In this document: positions 1 through 9,210 of the stretch, piece by piece
Numbering within the stretch: position 1 is the first letter of the stretch
Layout of the letters: every line of letters starts with the position of its first letter
Assembly (NCBI GenBank): GCA_005888745.1
Contig: VBBS01000045.1
Location: 12,601 to 60,900, forward strand
DNA length: 48,300 bases
Source of the DNA: Candidatus Bathyarchaeota archaeon
Lineage (GTDB): Archaea; Thermoproteota; Bathyarchaeia; 40CM-2-53-6
Direction of reading: 5' to 3'
Position numbers and translations under genes: made by a program
Notes under the pieces: model-generated
What the model saw: the letters and a program-made list of their open reading frames with translations, nothing else
The model's database searches: none
What the model was told of the DNA's origin: nothing

Positions 1-69
1 AATCTTTGCTATGATGTAGTTGTCTCGGACAATATGCGATAAGGTTTCAGTTCCCACGACAGGTCGCTG

Positions 70-552
70 TTAACTCGCTTGTAGAACGAGCAGTAACGCT
101 GTGACCAGGGCATAGATCGCAAGAGCTTCCGCCAATATCAGCGTGATAACCGCCCTCGAGAATATTTCTGGCTTTTCGGCCGTGGCTGCGGCCAGTGCGC
201 TTCCGGATGTGCCTATACCGAATCCGGCGCCTAGAGCGGCAGCTCCCATCGTTAATCCGCCGGCAAAAATTCTGACCGAGCCAGCGAGCGTGAGAGCATC
301 GGTGATATGGAAGACCGAGAGAAGGCCCACCACGAGTCCATAGATAGCGAGAGCTTCGGCGAGGATCGTTGCGATGAAGGTCTTGAACATGACCTCAGGC
401 CTTTCAACTCCCGCGCCAGCAATGGCCGGCCCCGAGATCCCGATGCCTATTCCCGCACCAATGGCAGAGAGAAGGACGCTGAGTCCGCCGCCGAGGCCAG
501 CCCAAAATGTAGGGCATAGAGTAACAGACGTTAAGGTGGCGCAGTCAACCAC
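70..552 (-). CDS. atpK: A-type ATP synthase proteolipid subunit K (c-ring)
   Basis: This is the ion-translocating c-ring subunit of the A-type ATP synthase. The 160-residue protein is two tandem helical hairpins (four membrane helices). Each outer helix carries the same ILAEALAIY motif with the ion-binding Glu, so both hairpins keep a carboxylate, unlike V-ATPase proteolipids that lose one. Glycine-rich inner helices (GAGIGIGISG and GAGFGIGTSG) pack the ring. It starts 4 nt after the atpI stop and is the last ATP synthase gene inside the window; the A, B, C, D and F genes are not seen. The family assignment is firm. Whether H+ or Na+ is the coupling ion cannot be settled by eye. Confidence 0.95.
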   Translation of the reverse strand: MVDCATLTSVTLCPTFWAGLGGGLSVLLSAIGAGIGIGISGPAIAGAGVERPEVMFKTFIATILAEALAIYGLVVGLLSVFHITDALTLAGSVRIFAGGLTMGAAALGAGFGIGTSGSALAAATAEKPEIFSRAVITLILAEALAIYALVTALLLVLQAS

Positions 553-556
553 TTAG

Positions 557-2509
557 TTACACGAATGACGATCCTGATCCTTCATAAAACTTGCTAAACC
601 ATTCAACCCAGTGAAGCCTGAGAGTTTGTACGAAAACGATCAGACCTTCCAAGATCATTACGAGCAGGTTGCCGATTATTGCGCCGACTAGCCCGCCAAA
701 ACTGAAGAAAGCGAATTTTATTGCAAAGTCTGCAAGGTTGAGAGCCCATATTCGAAGGTAGGATAACGTGTTGCTTCCCGCGCTGATGAATACTTCAAAC
801 AAGTGGAGTGGGCCCTCTTTCCAGCCCATTATGCCCATCGGTATGAACAACAGTACGAGGAGCAGAGGGTTCTGCAAAAGCACTCCGAACTTGTAGCCCG
901 CGATCACGACCCGGGCTGCGAGATAGACAAATACGATGTAGAACCACGCCCATGAGATTGGTCCATAAAGTGCGTGTCTGATCTCGTGATTCCGCACCTT
1001 ATTGTAAGCGCTCAGAACCAGGCCGGAGAAGTAGTGTCCAACGCCGAAGAGGAGAATCACTGCCATGTAAATGAGGAGGTGGGAAATGTTAGGGGTGGAC
1101 GCGAAAGCCCCCTCATTTGGGTTGAAGAACGGCCTGAAACCAAAGATCGCTTGTGACTCGAAACCGAAGAAGTCGCCGAAGACAAACCCGAAAATCGTAA
1201 TGCCTACGCCGAGCATAACTATGAGTTCTGCGCCGTTAACGAACAACTGCCCGATCTCGAAGATTTTGACTTGCTTTCTCTTCAGGTACAACAGGAAGAG
1301 TCCTAGAGCCAAGAAGATTGGGCCTTCTCCAAAGTCTCCGAACATCAAACCATAGATCAGGGGAAATGTGAGAATCATGAACACCAAAGGGTTCGTCTCA
1401 TGATAGGAGGGGATGCCAAAGTTGTCGATTACCGACTGTAGAGGCTTTGTCCATGAGGGAACTCTGACTAGCGTGGGTGGAGGAGAGTTCTCCTTTGACT
1501 CGAACCCGTTTTCTAGTGATTCGCCATGAGAGCCCTTCGCCCCTTGACCCTTCTCCAAATGAACAGAAACCAGTCCGTTACAAGCCTGCGAAGCTCCTTC
1601 CTTCAGTCTCTCGACCCTATCCTTCGCGACCCATCCCTTCAGCATGAAGGTCGACTCTGTAGTGGAAGAATTTGAAACAGCTCTGGATCGGGCCTCGAGA
1701 ATCTCGCTCAAATTTTCGAGAGTCTTGAGCCTCGGCCCATACTCCTTTGTAAGGAGTTCACGATGACGTTCAATCTTCTTACCTGTTTCCTCGATCCCGG
1801 CAAGTCTGTCATCAGTGAATTCTTTGGCTTCCTCGGGGTCTGCGGGAAGATCCTGCCAAGGCTCCTCCACCTTTGCACCTAGTGCCGTGGTTGCCTGCTT
1901 GCCGTCATCTTCGAAGGCACTGGGAAAGATCGCCAAGAAGGTCTGTGTCCTCTCGGTACTATGCGTAATGACGAAGATGAGATTACCGTACGTCAGCTCG
2001 TCCAAGTCCCTCTGGACAGAAACGGTTGACTCTCTCGCACATTCTCCTGCAAGAGTGACGAGGAATCCGCTGCCGCCAATAGCGCCAAGTGGCATTCCCA
2101 GGGCTTCTAATCCTGAGAGAAATCGCGAGAGTTCCGAAGTTCTCTCTTTATCAGCTAGTAATTTGCCTTGCGACTCTTCTAGTTCGTGGATGGAGCCTTC
2201 GAGTTTTGAGGTCTCTTGGTCGAGGAAGAGAGCGAGTTCATCAATGTTGTGAATTGGAGCATTAATTTTCTCTGGTTGACCCTCGGTGGGTTGAAGAGCT
2301 GTGACCAGCGCGGAAATGCGATTCCTGATAGTTGCAGACTTCGACAGCAGACCGGTAGCTTCGAACGGAACCGCGCCTTGTGGAAGCTTTTCATCTTCGA
2401 CTGCAACGAGATGGATCACTTGTTCTCTGCCGGCGTAGGAGAGGAGGTTAGGCAGTTGGTCCTTTGCGACTATAATGCTGACCTGATGCATCGTCTCCGG
2501 TCTAAGCAA
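557..2509 (-). CDS. atpI: A-type ATP synthase subunit I (a-subunit homologue)
   Basis: Membrane stator subunit forming the ion half-channels against the K ring. Of 650 residues, the first roughly 330 are a charged cytoplasmic domain rich in coiled coil (for example the ELALFLDQETSKLEGSIHELEE region, abbreviated here as EL...LEE) that binds the peripheral stalks. The rest contains seven to eight membrane helices. The motif SNTLSYLRIWAL near residue 590 holds the conserved Arg that faces the ring Glu. Size fits the archaeal family. It lies between atpE (12 nt upstream) and atpK (4 nt downstream), so the genes are co-transcribed. Confidence 0.94.
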   Translation of the reverse strand: MLRPETMHQVSIIVAKDQLPNLLSYAGREQVIHLVAVEDEKLPQGAVPFEATGLLSKSATIRNRISALVTALQPTEGQPEKINAPIHNIDELALFLDQETSKLEGSIHELEESQGKLLADKERTSELSRFLSGLEALGMPLGAIGGSGFLVTLAGECARESTVSVQRDLDELTYGNLIFVITHSTERTQTFLAIFPSAFEDDGKQATTALGAKVEEPWQDLPADPEEAKEFTDDRLAGIEETGKKIERHRELLTKEYGPRLKTLENLSEILEARSRAVSNSSTTESTFMLKGWVAKDRVERLKEGASQACNGLVSVHLEKGQGAKGSHGESLENGFESKENSPPPTLVRVPSWTKPLQSVIDNFGIPSYHETNPLVFMILTFPLIYGLMFGDFGEGPIFLALGLFLLYLKRKQVKIFEIGQLFVNGAELIVMLGVGITIFGFVFGDFFGFESQAIFGFRPFFNPNEGAFASTPNISHLLIYMAVILLFGVGHYFSGLVLSAYNKVRNHEIRHALYGPISWAWFYIVFVYLAARVVIAGYKFGVLLQNPLLLVLLFIPMGIMGWKEGPLHLFEVFISAGSNTLSYLRIWALNLADFAIKFAFFSFGGLVGAIIGNLLVMILEGLIVFVQTLRLHWVEWFSKFYEGSGSSFV

Positions 2510-2520
2510 GAAGCATGAAC

Positions 2521-3144
2521 CTACTCGCCAAATATTGTTGAGGAAATTGTTGTCAAGAGCTGGTTGTCTAATCTCTCAAGCCGAGCTCTGAAAGAATTAT
2601 TGAAAATCATCTTTCCTCCGGCATCGCTTGCGACCACTCCTCCTAAGCCGTCGATCGGTTTCTCGTCGACAACAAATCTTGTCCCCTGCGGGAAAGTCCG
2701 GCCTAGAGATTCGAGACTCTTTCTGTCTGCATTATGGAAGCCAACTCTCACCACCGCGTTGTCCGTCCCGATTGCATCAACGGCCTCGTCGACAATCTGC
2801 TTCAGTGTTGGCTGGAACTGGTCCGTGCTTGCGAGTTCGGAAAGGTTCTGCTCCACGGTCTTCAGAACGTTCTGAACAATTTTGTTCTTCTCATCAAGGA
2901 CCCGGAGGCGGTTCGCCCTGATCCTCGAGCTAAGGATACTCCTCCTGATGCTTTCAGCTTCCAAGCTGGCTTTTGACAGGATCTCGTCCGCATCTCTTTG
3001 CGCTTGGGCTCGAGCCTCGTCCAAGGTGCGCTTCGCCTTTTCTTCCGCGCCTCTGATGGTTTCTTCGGCCTTTAGTCTTGCGTCGGACAGTATTCGATTG
3101 TGAAGCTTGTCCAGAGACTCTGCCAATTTGCTAACCGCCCACAA
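2521..3144 (-). CDS. atpE: A-type ATP synthase subunit E (peripheral stalk)
   Basis: Peripheral stalk subunit that pairs with the H/G subunit to hold the catalytic head. The 207-residue protein has a long N-terminal coiled coil rich in Ala, Glu, Lys and Arg (about residues 15-95) and a globular C-terminal domain ending in the typical LERLDNQLL-type helix. Its start overlaps the preceding stalk gene by 14 nt, implying translational coupling; a TTG at the sixth codon is an alternative start. Archaeal order is usually H-I-K-E-C-F-A-B-D; here it is H/G-E-I-K. Confidence 0.9.
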   Translation of the reverse strand: MWAVSKLAESLDKLHNRILSDARLKAEETIRGAEEKAKRTLDEARAQAQRDADEILSKASLEAESIRRSILSSRIRANRLRVLDEKNKIVQNVLKTVEQNLSELASTDQFQPTLKQIVDEAVDAIGTDNAVVRVGFHNADRKSLESLGRTFPQGTRFVVDEKPIDGLGGVVASDAGGKMIFNNSFRARLERLDNQLLTTISSTIFGE

Positions 3145-3472
3145 TCAAGTCAACGGCTTTCTTAACGGCGACTTCCCTCCTCTCCTCGAACATTTTCTTG
3201 TAATTTTGAAGGAGGGAGTCAGTTTCCATGTCCGAGTTTCCTGCGTCAGCTTCGGCCTTCTCACGCGTGTCCTTTAGGATCTGAGCTTTTTGCTGCTCTG
3301 CGTGAGATATCGCCGCATGGCGAACGTCCTGGGCTTCTACGGCGGCACGCTCTAGAAGTTCCTGAGCCTTTGACTTTGCTTCCTCGGTTATCCGTTTCGC
3401 TTGTGTCTCAGTTTCCACAATCTTTCTTACAGCTTCGATTCCGGACAAGCGATTTCTGCTCCAAGTACCCAT
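3131..3472 (-). CDS. atpH: A-type ATP synthase subunit H/G-like stalk protein
   Basis: First gene of the ATP synthase operon. The 113-residue protein is almost entirely one coiled coil, with AKRITEEAKSKAQELLERA-like heptads, which matches the small H (or G) subunit that forms the peripheral stalk with subunit E. Sequence conservation in this family is low, so the call rests on length, coiled coil and position directly before atpE. A TATA-like element at 3509-3517 would place transcription about 15 nt upstream of the ATG. Confidence 0.75.
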   Translation of the reverse strand: MGTWSRNRLSGIEAVRKIVETETQAKRITEEAKSKAQELLERAAVEAQDVRHAAISHAEQQKAQILKDTREKAEADAGNSDMETDSLLQNYKKMFEERREVAVKKAVDLIVGG

Positions 3473-3508
3473 TAGACCGCGTTTTCGAATGCTCAGTTTA
3501 GATACGCG

Positions 3509-3517
3509 CTATAAAAC
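3509..3517. promoter_or_regulatory. TATA element between divergent atpH and the 3582 gene
   Basis: The sequence reads CTATAAAA on plus and TTTTATAG on minus. On minus it lies about 40 nt upstream of the atpH ATG (predicted start near 3487). On plus it would start RNA near 3540, which is why the downstream ATG at 3582 is preferred for the rightward gene. No other good TATA box lies in this gap. Confidence 0.45.
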
Positions 3518-3581
3518 TGTTGGAAGAAGAGTTTTGATACAGTTTCCAATCATCTACTCTACATACGAGGGTTGCTTAGGA

Positions 3582-4172
3582 ATGCCTGTCAAGATTATTT
3601 ACCCTGATCACGTGGAAATCGTGGGTCTGGGGCACGTTCTCCTGACCGCCCCACGCACCACTAGCCCTGACTCAGATCTTTACACCGGACAAATTGTTGA
3701 AGAAGCGGCGCTAACTTCGAGGTCTTTTGCTGTCATCGGCAAGGTCGACAGAGGATTCCTGGATCCGAACGGGATTGAGTCCGCGCAATTGGAGTTCAGA
3801 AAGGGCATCGAGGGATTTGTATCGGAAGATGGAGTCAGGTATATTCTTGACATCCGCGGAAAAAAGGAGCCGGGCGTGGAAATTGGGACAGTTGAGGGGC
3901 GGACAAGTTCTGATTCCACGACCGAGCTAGTAAGATCACGGCTGGTCAAAGACTTCACGGTTAAGGTGAATAACGAGTACAAGGAAGATGAACCTGTAAG
4001 CTTAGTCACGGGTTACGACGGTAGAGATGCGAAAGGCAACTTCACCGTTGAGACCATCCAGATTCAGTTCGGTCATGAAGAGAGACAGTTTCTGAGAGAG
4101 AAGGTGATCAGGGACATCTCTGAGATAGCGGACATACTCAATGCGCGACTAGAGCCCTCGCGAAGCGACTAG
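3582..4172 (+). CDS. N-formylglutamate amidohydrolase-like protein, likely metal-site degenerate
   Basis: The 196-residue product resembles the FGase/HutG-like fold in layout: a LLTAP strand near the start, an SR-x8-DRGFLDPN stretch where the family has sR..vDlNR, then LDIRG, VEIGTVEG and a C-terminal IQIQF strand. At the two places where I expect metal-binding His (PHGG and DLHG) this protein has Arg (APRTT, LDIRG), so hydrolase activity is doubtful. The ORF is open upstream to 3489, but ATG 3582 is chosen because the only TATA-like element is at 3509-3517. The 3' end overlaps nuoN tail to tail by 24 nt. Remote homology seen by eye only. Confidence 0.5.
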   Translation: MPVKIIYPDHVEIVGLGHVLLTAPRTTSPDSDLYTGQIVEEAALTSRSFAVIGKVDRGFLDPNGIESAQLEFRKGIEGFVSEDGVRYILDIRGKKEPGVEIGTVEGRTSSDSTTELVRSRLVKDFTVKVNNEYKEDEPVSLVTGYDGRDAKGNFTVETIQIQFGHEERQFLREKVIRDISEIADILNARLEPSRSD

Positions 4173-5618
4173 TGCAGCGGCAGCGTTTTGAACCAGTCGA
4201 ATCCAAGGGTCAGGATAGAGTCCGATGGCGAAGATCAGAATCGTGGCAGCCCAAAGAACAGCCATATAGACGCGAGGTTCGGGAATCCTAGACTGATCTC
4301 CTGGTTCGTCAAAATACATCCTCTTGATCACCCAACCATAGTAGCTCATACTGAAACCGCTATTGATCAGAGCCGTCAACGCCAGGTAGCCACCCCAGCT
4401 GTATGGCGAATAGATCGACCCTGTGAACAGCATTACTTTGCTGAAGAACCCGTTCAGAGGAGGCACTCCTGCAAGACCGAGAAAAATTACTGCGATACTC
4501 AAAGATGTTTGCGGCATTCTTCGAGATAGCCCATTGAAAGATTCAAGGTCTGTAACTGAGAGTTTAGTTGCCACTGCTGCAGCAGCGACGAATGCAGCTG
4601 TCTTTAGAATTGCATAATTCAGAACATGAAAGAGTCCACCCGCCAGACCCAAGGGCACATTGGTCGTCGTGAACGGGGTGGCTAGTGCCATTAGGATGTA
4701 ACCCGCCTGGGCAATGCTGGAATATGCGAGGAGTCGTGTGAAGCTCTTCTGCATGAGAGCGGCAACGTTTCCGACACTCATTGTCACGACGGCTACAATC
4801 GCAAAGGTCGAGTAGAAATCAACATTGAAAGCCGAGATCCCTACTATAAACACCCGAAAAGCCGCGGCAAACGCTGCCATTTTAGCCCCGGCGGCCAAGA
4901 ACGCGCCAATTGTCACGGGGGCTCCTTCGAATGCGTCGGGTATCCACATGTGAAACGGAACAACCGCCATCTTTACTCCGAACCCAACGATAAACAGAAC
5001 AATCGCGAGGACCCCGAACGGACGAAAGTCTGGTCCCGCCGTCGAAAGAGAACTCGCAATGGCTGTGAGCCCAGTGGAGCCTGTGACACCGAAGACTAGG
5101 GAAATGGCGTAGACAATGAGTGCGGAGGAGAGTGCGGAGAGGACGAAGAATTTCATTGCTGCTTCGTTGGAATTCGGATCCCTCTTCCTGAAGGCTGTCA
5201 GAGCATAGGTAGGAATGCTCATGAGCTCCCAACCAACATAGAGAAGTATCAGATCCATTGAGGCTGCTAGGACAATCATTCCGAGGGTCGAAAGGAGAAG
5301 AAGTCCGAAGAACGGTCCCTTGTTGGGATCTTCATGCATGTATTGCAGCGAAGCTATGGTCACGAAGATCGCCACGATCAGTAGGACTCCTGAGAAGAAC
5401 AGAGTAAACAGATCAACTTGGAATCCCCCGAAGGATACCGGCGAGAGGCTTGTGAACCCAAGCCATACTGTTGATACTAGGGCGATTGCCAGACCAAGGA
5501 TACAGACGAAGGGGGCGAGACCGAGTTTCGATTTTCCGAAATGAAGAAAACCAGCAGGAATGGCGAGTAGTCCGAACACTGCCAGGCTGAGAAACGGGGT
5601 CAGCGAAAGTAGAGCCAA
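4149..5618 (-). CDS. nuoN: NADH-quinone oxidoreductase subunit N (antiporter-like)
   Basis: Proton-pumping membrane subunit of complex I, last gene of the nuo operon. The 489-residue protein has about 14 helices of the Mrp-antiporter fold. Recognisable blocks are the LLYVGWELMSIPTYAL motif with the helix-5 Glu, the VVPFHMWIPDAFEGAP block, and the broken-helix Lys region near SFTRLLAYSSIAQAGY. It starts 6 nt after nuoM. Its stop lies inside the 3' end of the convergent gene on plus. Confidence 0.93.
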   Translation of the reverse strand: MALLSLTPFLSLAVFGLLAIPAGFLHFGKSKLGLAPFVCILGLAIALVSTVWLGFTSLSPVSFGGFQVDLFTLFFSGVLLIVAIFVTIASLQYMHEDPNKGPFFGLLLLSTLGMIVLAASMDLILLYVGWELMSIPTYALTAFRKRDPNSNEAAMKFFVLSALSSALIVYAISLVFGVTGSTGLTAIASSLSTAGPDFRPFGVLAIVLFIVGFGVKMAVVPFHMWIPDAFEGAPVTIGAFLAAGAKMAAFAAAFRVFIVGISAFNVDFYSTFAIVAVVTMSVGNVAALMQKSFTRLLAYSSIAQAGYILMALATPFTTTNVPLGLAGGLFHVLNYAILKTAAFVAAAAVATKLSVTDLESFNGLSRRMPQTSLSIAVIFLGLAGVPPLNGFFSKVMLFTGSIYSPYSWGGYLALTALINSGFSMSYYGWVIKRMYFDEPGDQSRIPEPRVYMAVLWAATILIFAIGLYPDPWIRLVQNAAAALVASRGL

Positions 5619-5624
5619 TCTAGA

Positions 5625-7115
5625 TCATCTTGCTCCGAGACCAACTATGGGTCCAACCCATTTCTCCACTGTCGGCGCTATCACACTCCCTAGTACGGGG
5701 GGCGGATACACGCCGAAGATCAACAATGGCACTAGAAACGCGACAAGGATCAGGATCGAGTGAAGATGCAGCTCGTTCTTGGGACCCACTGGAGGGGTCA
5801 TGGCAACTCGTCTCAGCATCCAGAGGAAGTATCCGACGGTTAGAGCTGGAGCGACTATGGCGATTGCGAAGAGATAGCTCACGCTAAGAGCGCCCTGGAT
5901 CACGAGGTATTCGCTGATGAAGTTAGCAAACCCCGGAACCGCCATAGCGGCCATCGAGACCAAGAATAGGAGCGAAACCGTTTGAGGCATCTTTCCTCTC
6001 AGTCCTTTCAGTTCGTCGATATTCCTAGTTCCTGTATGCTCATGGATGTATCCCGACATCAGGAAGAGCATTCCAACTGCGAGTCCATGGCTGAACATCT
6101 GAAAGACTGCTCCTGAGACTCCTGCGACTGTTGCAGTGAATGCTCCGAGGAGAACGTAGCCCATGTGATTGACGCTGGTTAGGGCAATCATTCTCTTGAT
6201 GTCCTTGGCGACCAGGGCGACTGAGGCGCCGTAGATCATGGTGATGAGTCCGATGGTGGTAAAGTAGGGCCAGAGAACACTCACTGCCTTAGGGAAGAGT
6301 AACAAGTTGTACCTGATCAATCCGTAGCCTCCCATCTTGAGAAGCAGGCCTGCTAGCAGAACGCTCACCGGTGCAGGCGCCTCCACGTGCGCATCAGGTA
6401 GCCATGTGTGAAGTGGGAATATGGGAAGTTTTACTGCGAATCCAACGAAGGTTGTGATAGCTACTGCGAGCTGGAGAGGGAGCGCGAGATTCGGGATCCT
6501 CGCTGCTAGAACATCATAATCGAACGAGGGACCTCCAGGGTAGGCCGAGGTTCCAGTCCAAGCGTATAGGGCTAGAAACCCGAACAGCATCACTGCGCTA
6601 CCTGAATAGGTGAAAATGAGGAATTTTAGGGAGGCATATTTCCGGCGGGGTCCACCCCAGATTCCGATGAAGAAAAACATCGGAATGAGAACGATTTCCC
6701 AGAAGAGGTAGAACAGAATCAGGTTGAGCGAGGTGAAGACGCCAATGATTCCTGTTTCGAAGATAAGAAAGAGGGCATAGTACTCCGCGTGTCTGAAGGT
6801 GATCTGATCCCAAGATCCCGCCGCGGACAGGAGGCTTAGAAACGTGGCTATCATCAAGAGTGGAAGGCTGATCCCGTCAATCCCGACTTTGTAGTTGAGG
6901 CCAAAGGACGCGGCCCAGGGAATGCTCTCAGAGAGCTGGAAGCCCGCCTGGCCATATTGGAAAACAACCAGAATTACGATCGAGATGGCGAAGACGATCA
7001 CTGTGGTCCCTACTCCCAGAATCTTTGCCATTTTCGGGTTCTTCCTGCCTAGCAGAAATGTCGGTGCTGCGAGGACCGCGGGGAGAAATATGGCGATTGA
7101 TAGTAGTCCAATCAT
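5625..7115 (-). CDS. nuoM: NADH-quinone oxidoreductase subunit M (antiporter-like)
   Basis: Proton-pumping antiporter-like subunit of 496 residues. It shows the NuoM signatures LFYLFWEIVLIPMFFFIGIWG (helix-5 Glu), FPLHTWLPDAHVEAP and MIALTSVNHMGYVLLG. The ATG follows nuoL immediately (stop and start adjacent) and nuoN begins 6 nt downstream. A second NuoM-type gene lies further upstream in the same operon (9211-10681); this one is intact and is the better candidate for the working subunit. Confidence 0.94.
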   Translation of the reverse strand: MIGLLSIAIFLPAVLAAPTFLLGRKNPKMAKILGVGTTVIVFAISIVILVVFQYGQAGFQLSESIPWAASFGLNYKVGIDGISLPLLMIATFLSLLSAAGSWDQITFRHAEYYALFLIFETGIIGVFTSLNLILFYLFWEIVLIPMFFFIGIWGGPRRKYASLKFLIFTYSGSAVMLFGFLALYAWTGTSAYPGGPSFDYDVLAARIPNLALPLQLAVAITTFVGFAVKLPIFPLHTWLPDAHVEAPAPVSVLLAGLLLKMGGYGLIRYNLLLFPKAVSVLWPYFTTIGLITMIYGASVALVAKDIKRMIALTSVNHMGYVLLGAFTATVAGVSGAVFQMFSHGLAVGMLFLMSGYIHEHTGTRNIDELKGLRGKMPQTVSLLFLVSMAAMAVPGFANFISEYLVIQGALSVSYLFAIAIVAPALTVGYFLWMLRRVAMTPPVGPKNELHLHSILILVAFLVPLLIFGVYPPPVLGSVIAPTVEKWVGPIVGLGAR

Positions 7116-9206
7116 TTACGTGGCGCCAACGACGAAGAGCATGTAGGCGAGGAGGAGGATTATTCCGATGGCGAACCCGATGACGTATTGTTCTGTCACC
7201 CCCGACTGAAGCTTTCGGAGGATGTTGCTGAGCCTGGACCCGTACGATGCTACCTCGTTTGCGGCTCGGTCGACAACCTGAGTGTCGAGTTGATCACTCG
7301 CTCGTGAATAGTCCATTATGTCACGACCAATTGTGTTGTTTAGCCTGTTCCAGATCCCCTGTTCAACGTACCTGTAGAGTTCTCGGCTAGCGGCGAGCAG
7401 CCCCGTAACGAAGACTTTGTAGTAGATCGCGTCCAGATACCAGCGTTTGTAGAGGAATCGCAGGATCAGATTCATGTCAGTTTTGAAAACATAGTTTTTC
7501 CGGAAGTAAATGAGATAGGCAATTTCGCCCCCAACGATAGCAACAACTGTGCTCACAGACAGCAAGAGGAGGTCAGTAAGACCGGAAGCTGAGCTGACTG
7601 CTGCCGGAAACTTGTAGACCGTTGAGCTGAATGTGCTCGCAACATACGTTGTCAGTGGACCACTGTAGAGCGGGTAAGCTAGTCCAAGCCCTAGGCTGCC
7701 GAGAGCGAGAAGAAGATAGGGAATGAGCATCGTAAGGCCAGCTTCGTGTGGATGCTTTCCACTCTCCATGAGGTCCTCAACATGCTTGCTGGGCTTTCCC
7801 GCAAGTGTAATGCCCAACATTCGAACGGTATAGAAACCTGTAATGAAAGCTGTCATGAGCGCTAATCCGTAGAGGATGTATTGTCCTCCGAGGAAGCTGA
7901 GGGAGAGTATCGCGTCCTTCGTCCAGAACCCGCTGAAGGGTGGAATGCCCATTAGAGAAAGCCCTGCCAGCAACATCGAAGCGGAGGTAAGCCTCATCGC
8001 CTTTGCCAACCCTCCCATTTCGTCCATGAAACGGGATTCTGCGGCGTGTAATACCCATCCCGCGGCGAGGAAAAGAGAAGCCTTGAACACAGCGTGGCTG
8101 AGAAGGTGAAAGAGTCCAGCAGTATAGCCTGCGAGAAAGTTAGCGCTCAGCCCCGCTATTCCAAGGGCCAGCATCATGTAGCCGATCTGAGAAACGGTGG
8201 AGTAGGCCAGTACCTTCTTTATTTCGCGAGCGACTGCGGCCTGACTTGCCGCTAAGAGTGCTGTAAACGCTCCTATCCAGGCGATGACTCCGAAGAATTG
8301 TGACACTTGGTTGAACTGAGATAGGGCGATGTAGAATACGGGTCCCATCCTTCCGGTAAGGAAGACTCCGGCCTTTACCATTGTTGCAGCGTGTATTAGG
8401 GCGGAGACTGAAGCGGGACCGGTCATCGCATCCGGGAGCCATTCCTGCAAGGGAAACTGCGCTGACTTTCCGATTGGTCCTCCAAAGAACAGCAGCGCCG
8501 TGGGAAGTAGGAGCCCGAGTCGGGCCAGATTCGCAGCCCAGCCTCCTGGACCCCCCATTTGGGCTACCAGCAGGTTGTAATTGAAGGTCCTTGCGAAAGC
8601 GTAGATCAGAAAGATTGCGATCAATAACGCGATGTCTCCGATTCTTGTCATCACGAACGCCTTCATCCCAGCTTTCGTCGGTGAGTATTCTTCCGAAACA
8701 CCTAGGGCTTTGTCCCCGGGGCTACCCACCCAGTACTTCGGCTCGTCGCGGTAAAAGTGACCAATCAGTGCGTAGGAGCAGAGGCCTACGCCTTCCCAAC
8801 CGAAGAACATCATAAGGAGATTGTCAGCGAGGACTAGCAACAACATGTTTCCGATGAAGAGGTTCATGAAGAACCAGTATCGCGTCATACCGAACTCGCC
8901 TTTCATGTAGCCAACGCTATAGATCATGATGAGGAGGCTGATCCAAGCGACGATGTTTGCCATGAAGAGGCTGAGAGGATCAACGAGAACGCCCGCGGTG
9001 ATTCCCAGCGATGGAATCCAATTGACCATGTAGTCCCGAGCAGGGACCGCCAGGGCCGTTATGGCCGCCAACAGGGCCGCGACAAGAGTGAAACCAACTG
9101 CTGCTATGTCACGAAGTCTAGAGTGAATTTTCGCAAATATCGGTGTCAGAAGAGCGCCTGCTAGGGGCGTGATCCAGATGAGCCATGCGAGAAGAGAGCT
9201 ATCCAA
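7116..9206 (-). CDS. nuoL: NADH-quinone oxidoreductase subunit L
   Basis: Distal proton-pumping subunit of complex I, 696 residues. N-terminal antiporter domain with FFGWEGVGLCSYALIG, the AQFPLQEWLPDAMTGP block and KVLAYSTVSQIGYM. After about residue 480 the protein continues with extra helices and a C-terminal amphipathic region ending in a membrane anchor, as expected for the lateral helix of NuoL. It is packed between the broken NuoM-like gene (4 nt) and nuoM (0 nt). Confidence 0.95.
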   Translation of the reverse strand: MDSSLLAWLIWITPLAGALLTPIFAKIHSRLRDIAAVGFTLVAALLAAITALAVPARDYMVNWIPSLGITAGVLVDPLSLFMANIVAWISLLIMIYSVGYMKGEFGMTRYWFFMNLFIGNMLLLVLADNLLMMFFGWEGVGLCSYALIGHFYRDEPKYWVGSPGDKALGVSEEYSPTKAGMKAFVMTRIGDIALLIAIFLIYAFARTFNYNLLVAQMGGPGGWAANLARLGLLLPTALLFFGGPIGKSAQFPLQEWLPDAMTGPASVSALIHAATMVKAGVFLTGRMGPVFYIALSQFNQVSQFFGVIAWIGAFTALLAASQAAVAREIKKVLAYSTVSQIGYMMLALGIAGLSANFLAGYTAGLFHLLSHAVFKASLFLAAGWVLHAAESRFMDEMGGLAKAMRLTSASMLLAGLSLMGIPPFSGFWTKDAILSLSFLGGQYILYGLALMTAFITGFYTVRMLGITLAGKPSKHVEDLMESGKHPHEAGLTMLIPYLLLALGSLGLGLAYPLYSGPLTTYVASTFSSTVYKFPAAVSSASGLTDLLLLSVSTVVAIVGGEIAYLIYFRKNYVFKTDMNLILRFLYKRWYLDAIYYKVFVTGLLAASRELYRYVEQGIWNRLNNTIGRDIMDYSRASDQLDTQVVDRAANEVASYGSRLSNILRKLQSGVTEQYVIGFAIGIILLLAYMLFVVGAT

Positions 9207-9210
9207 TCCT

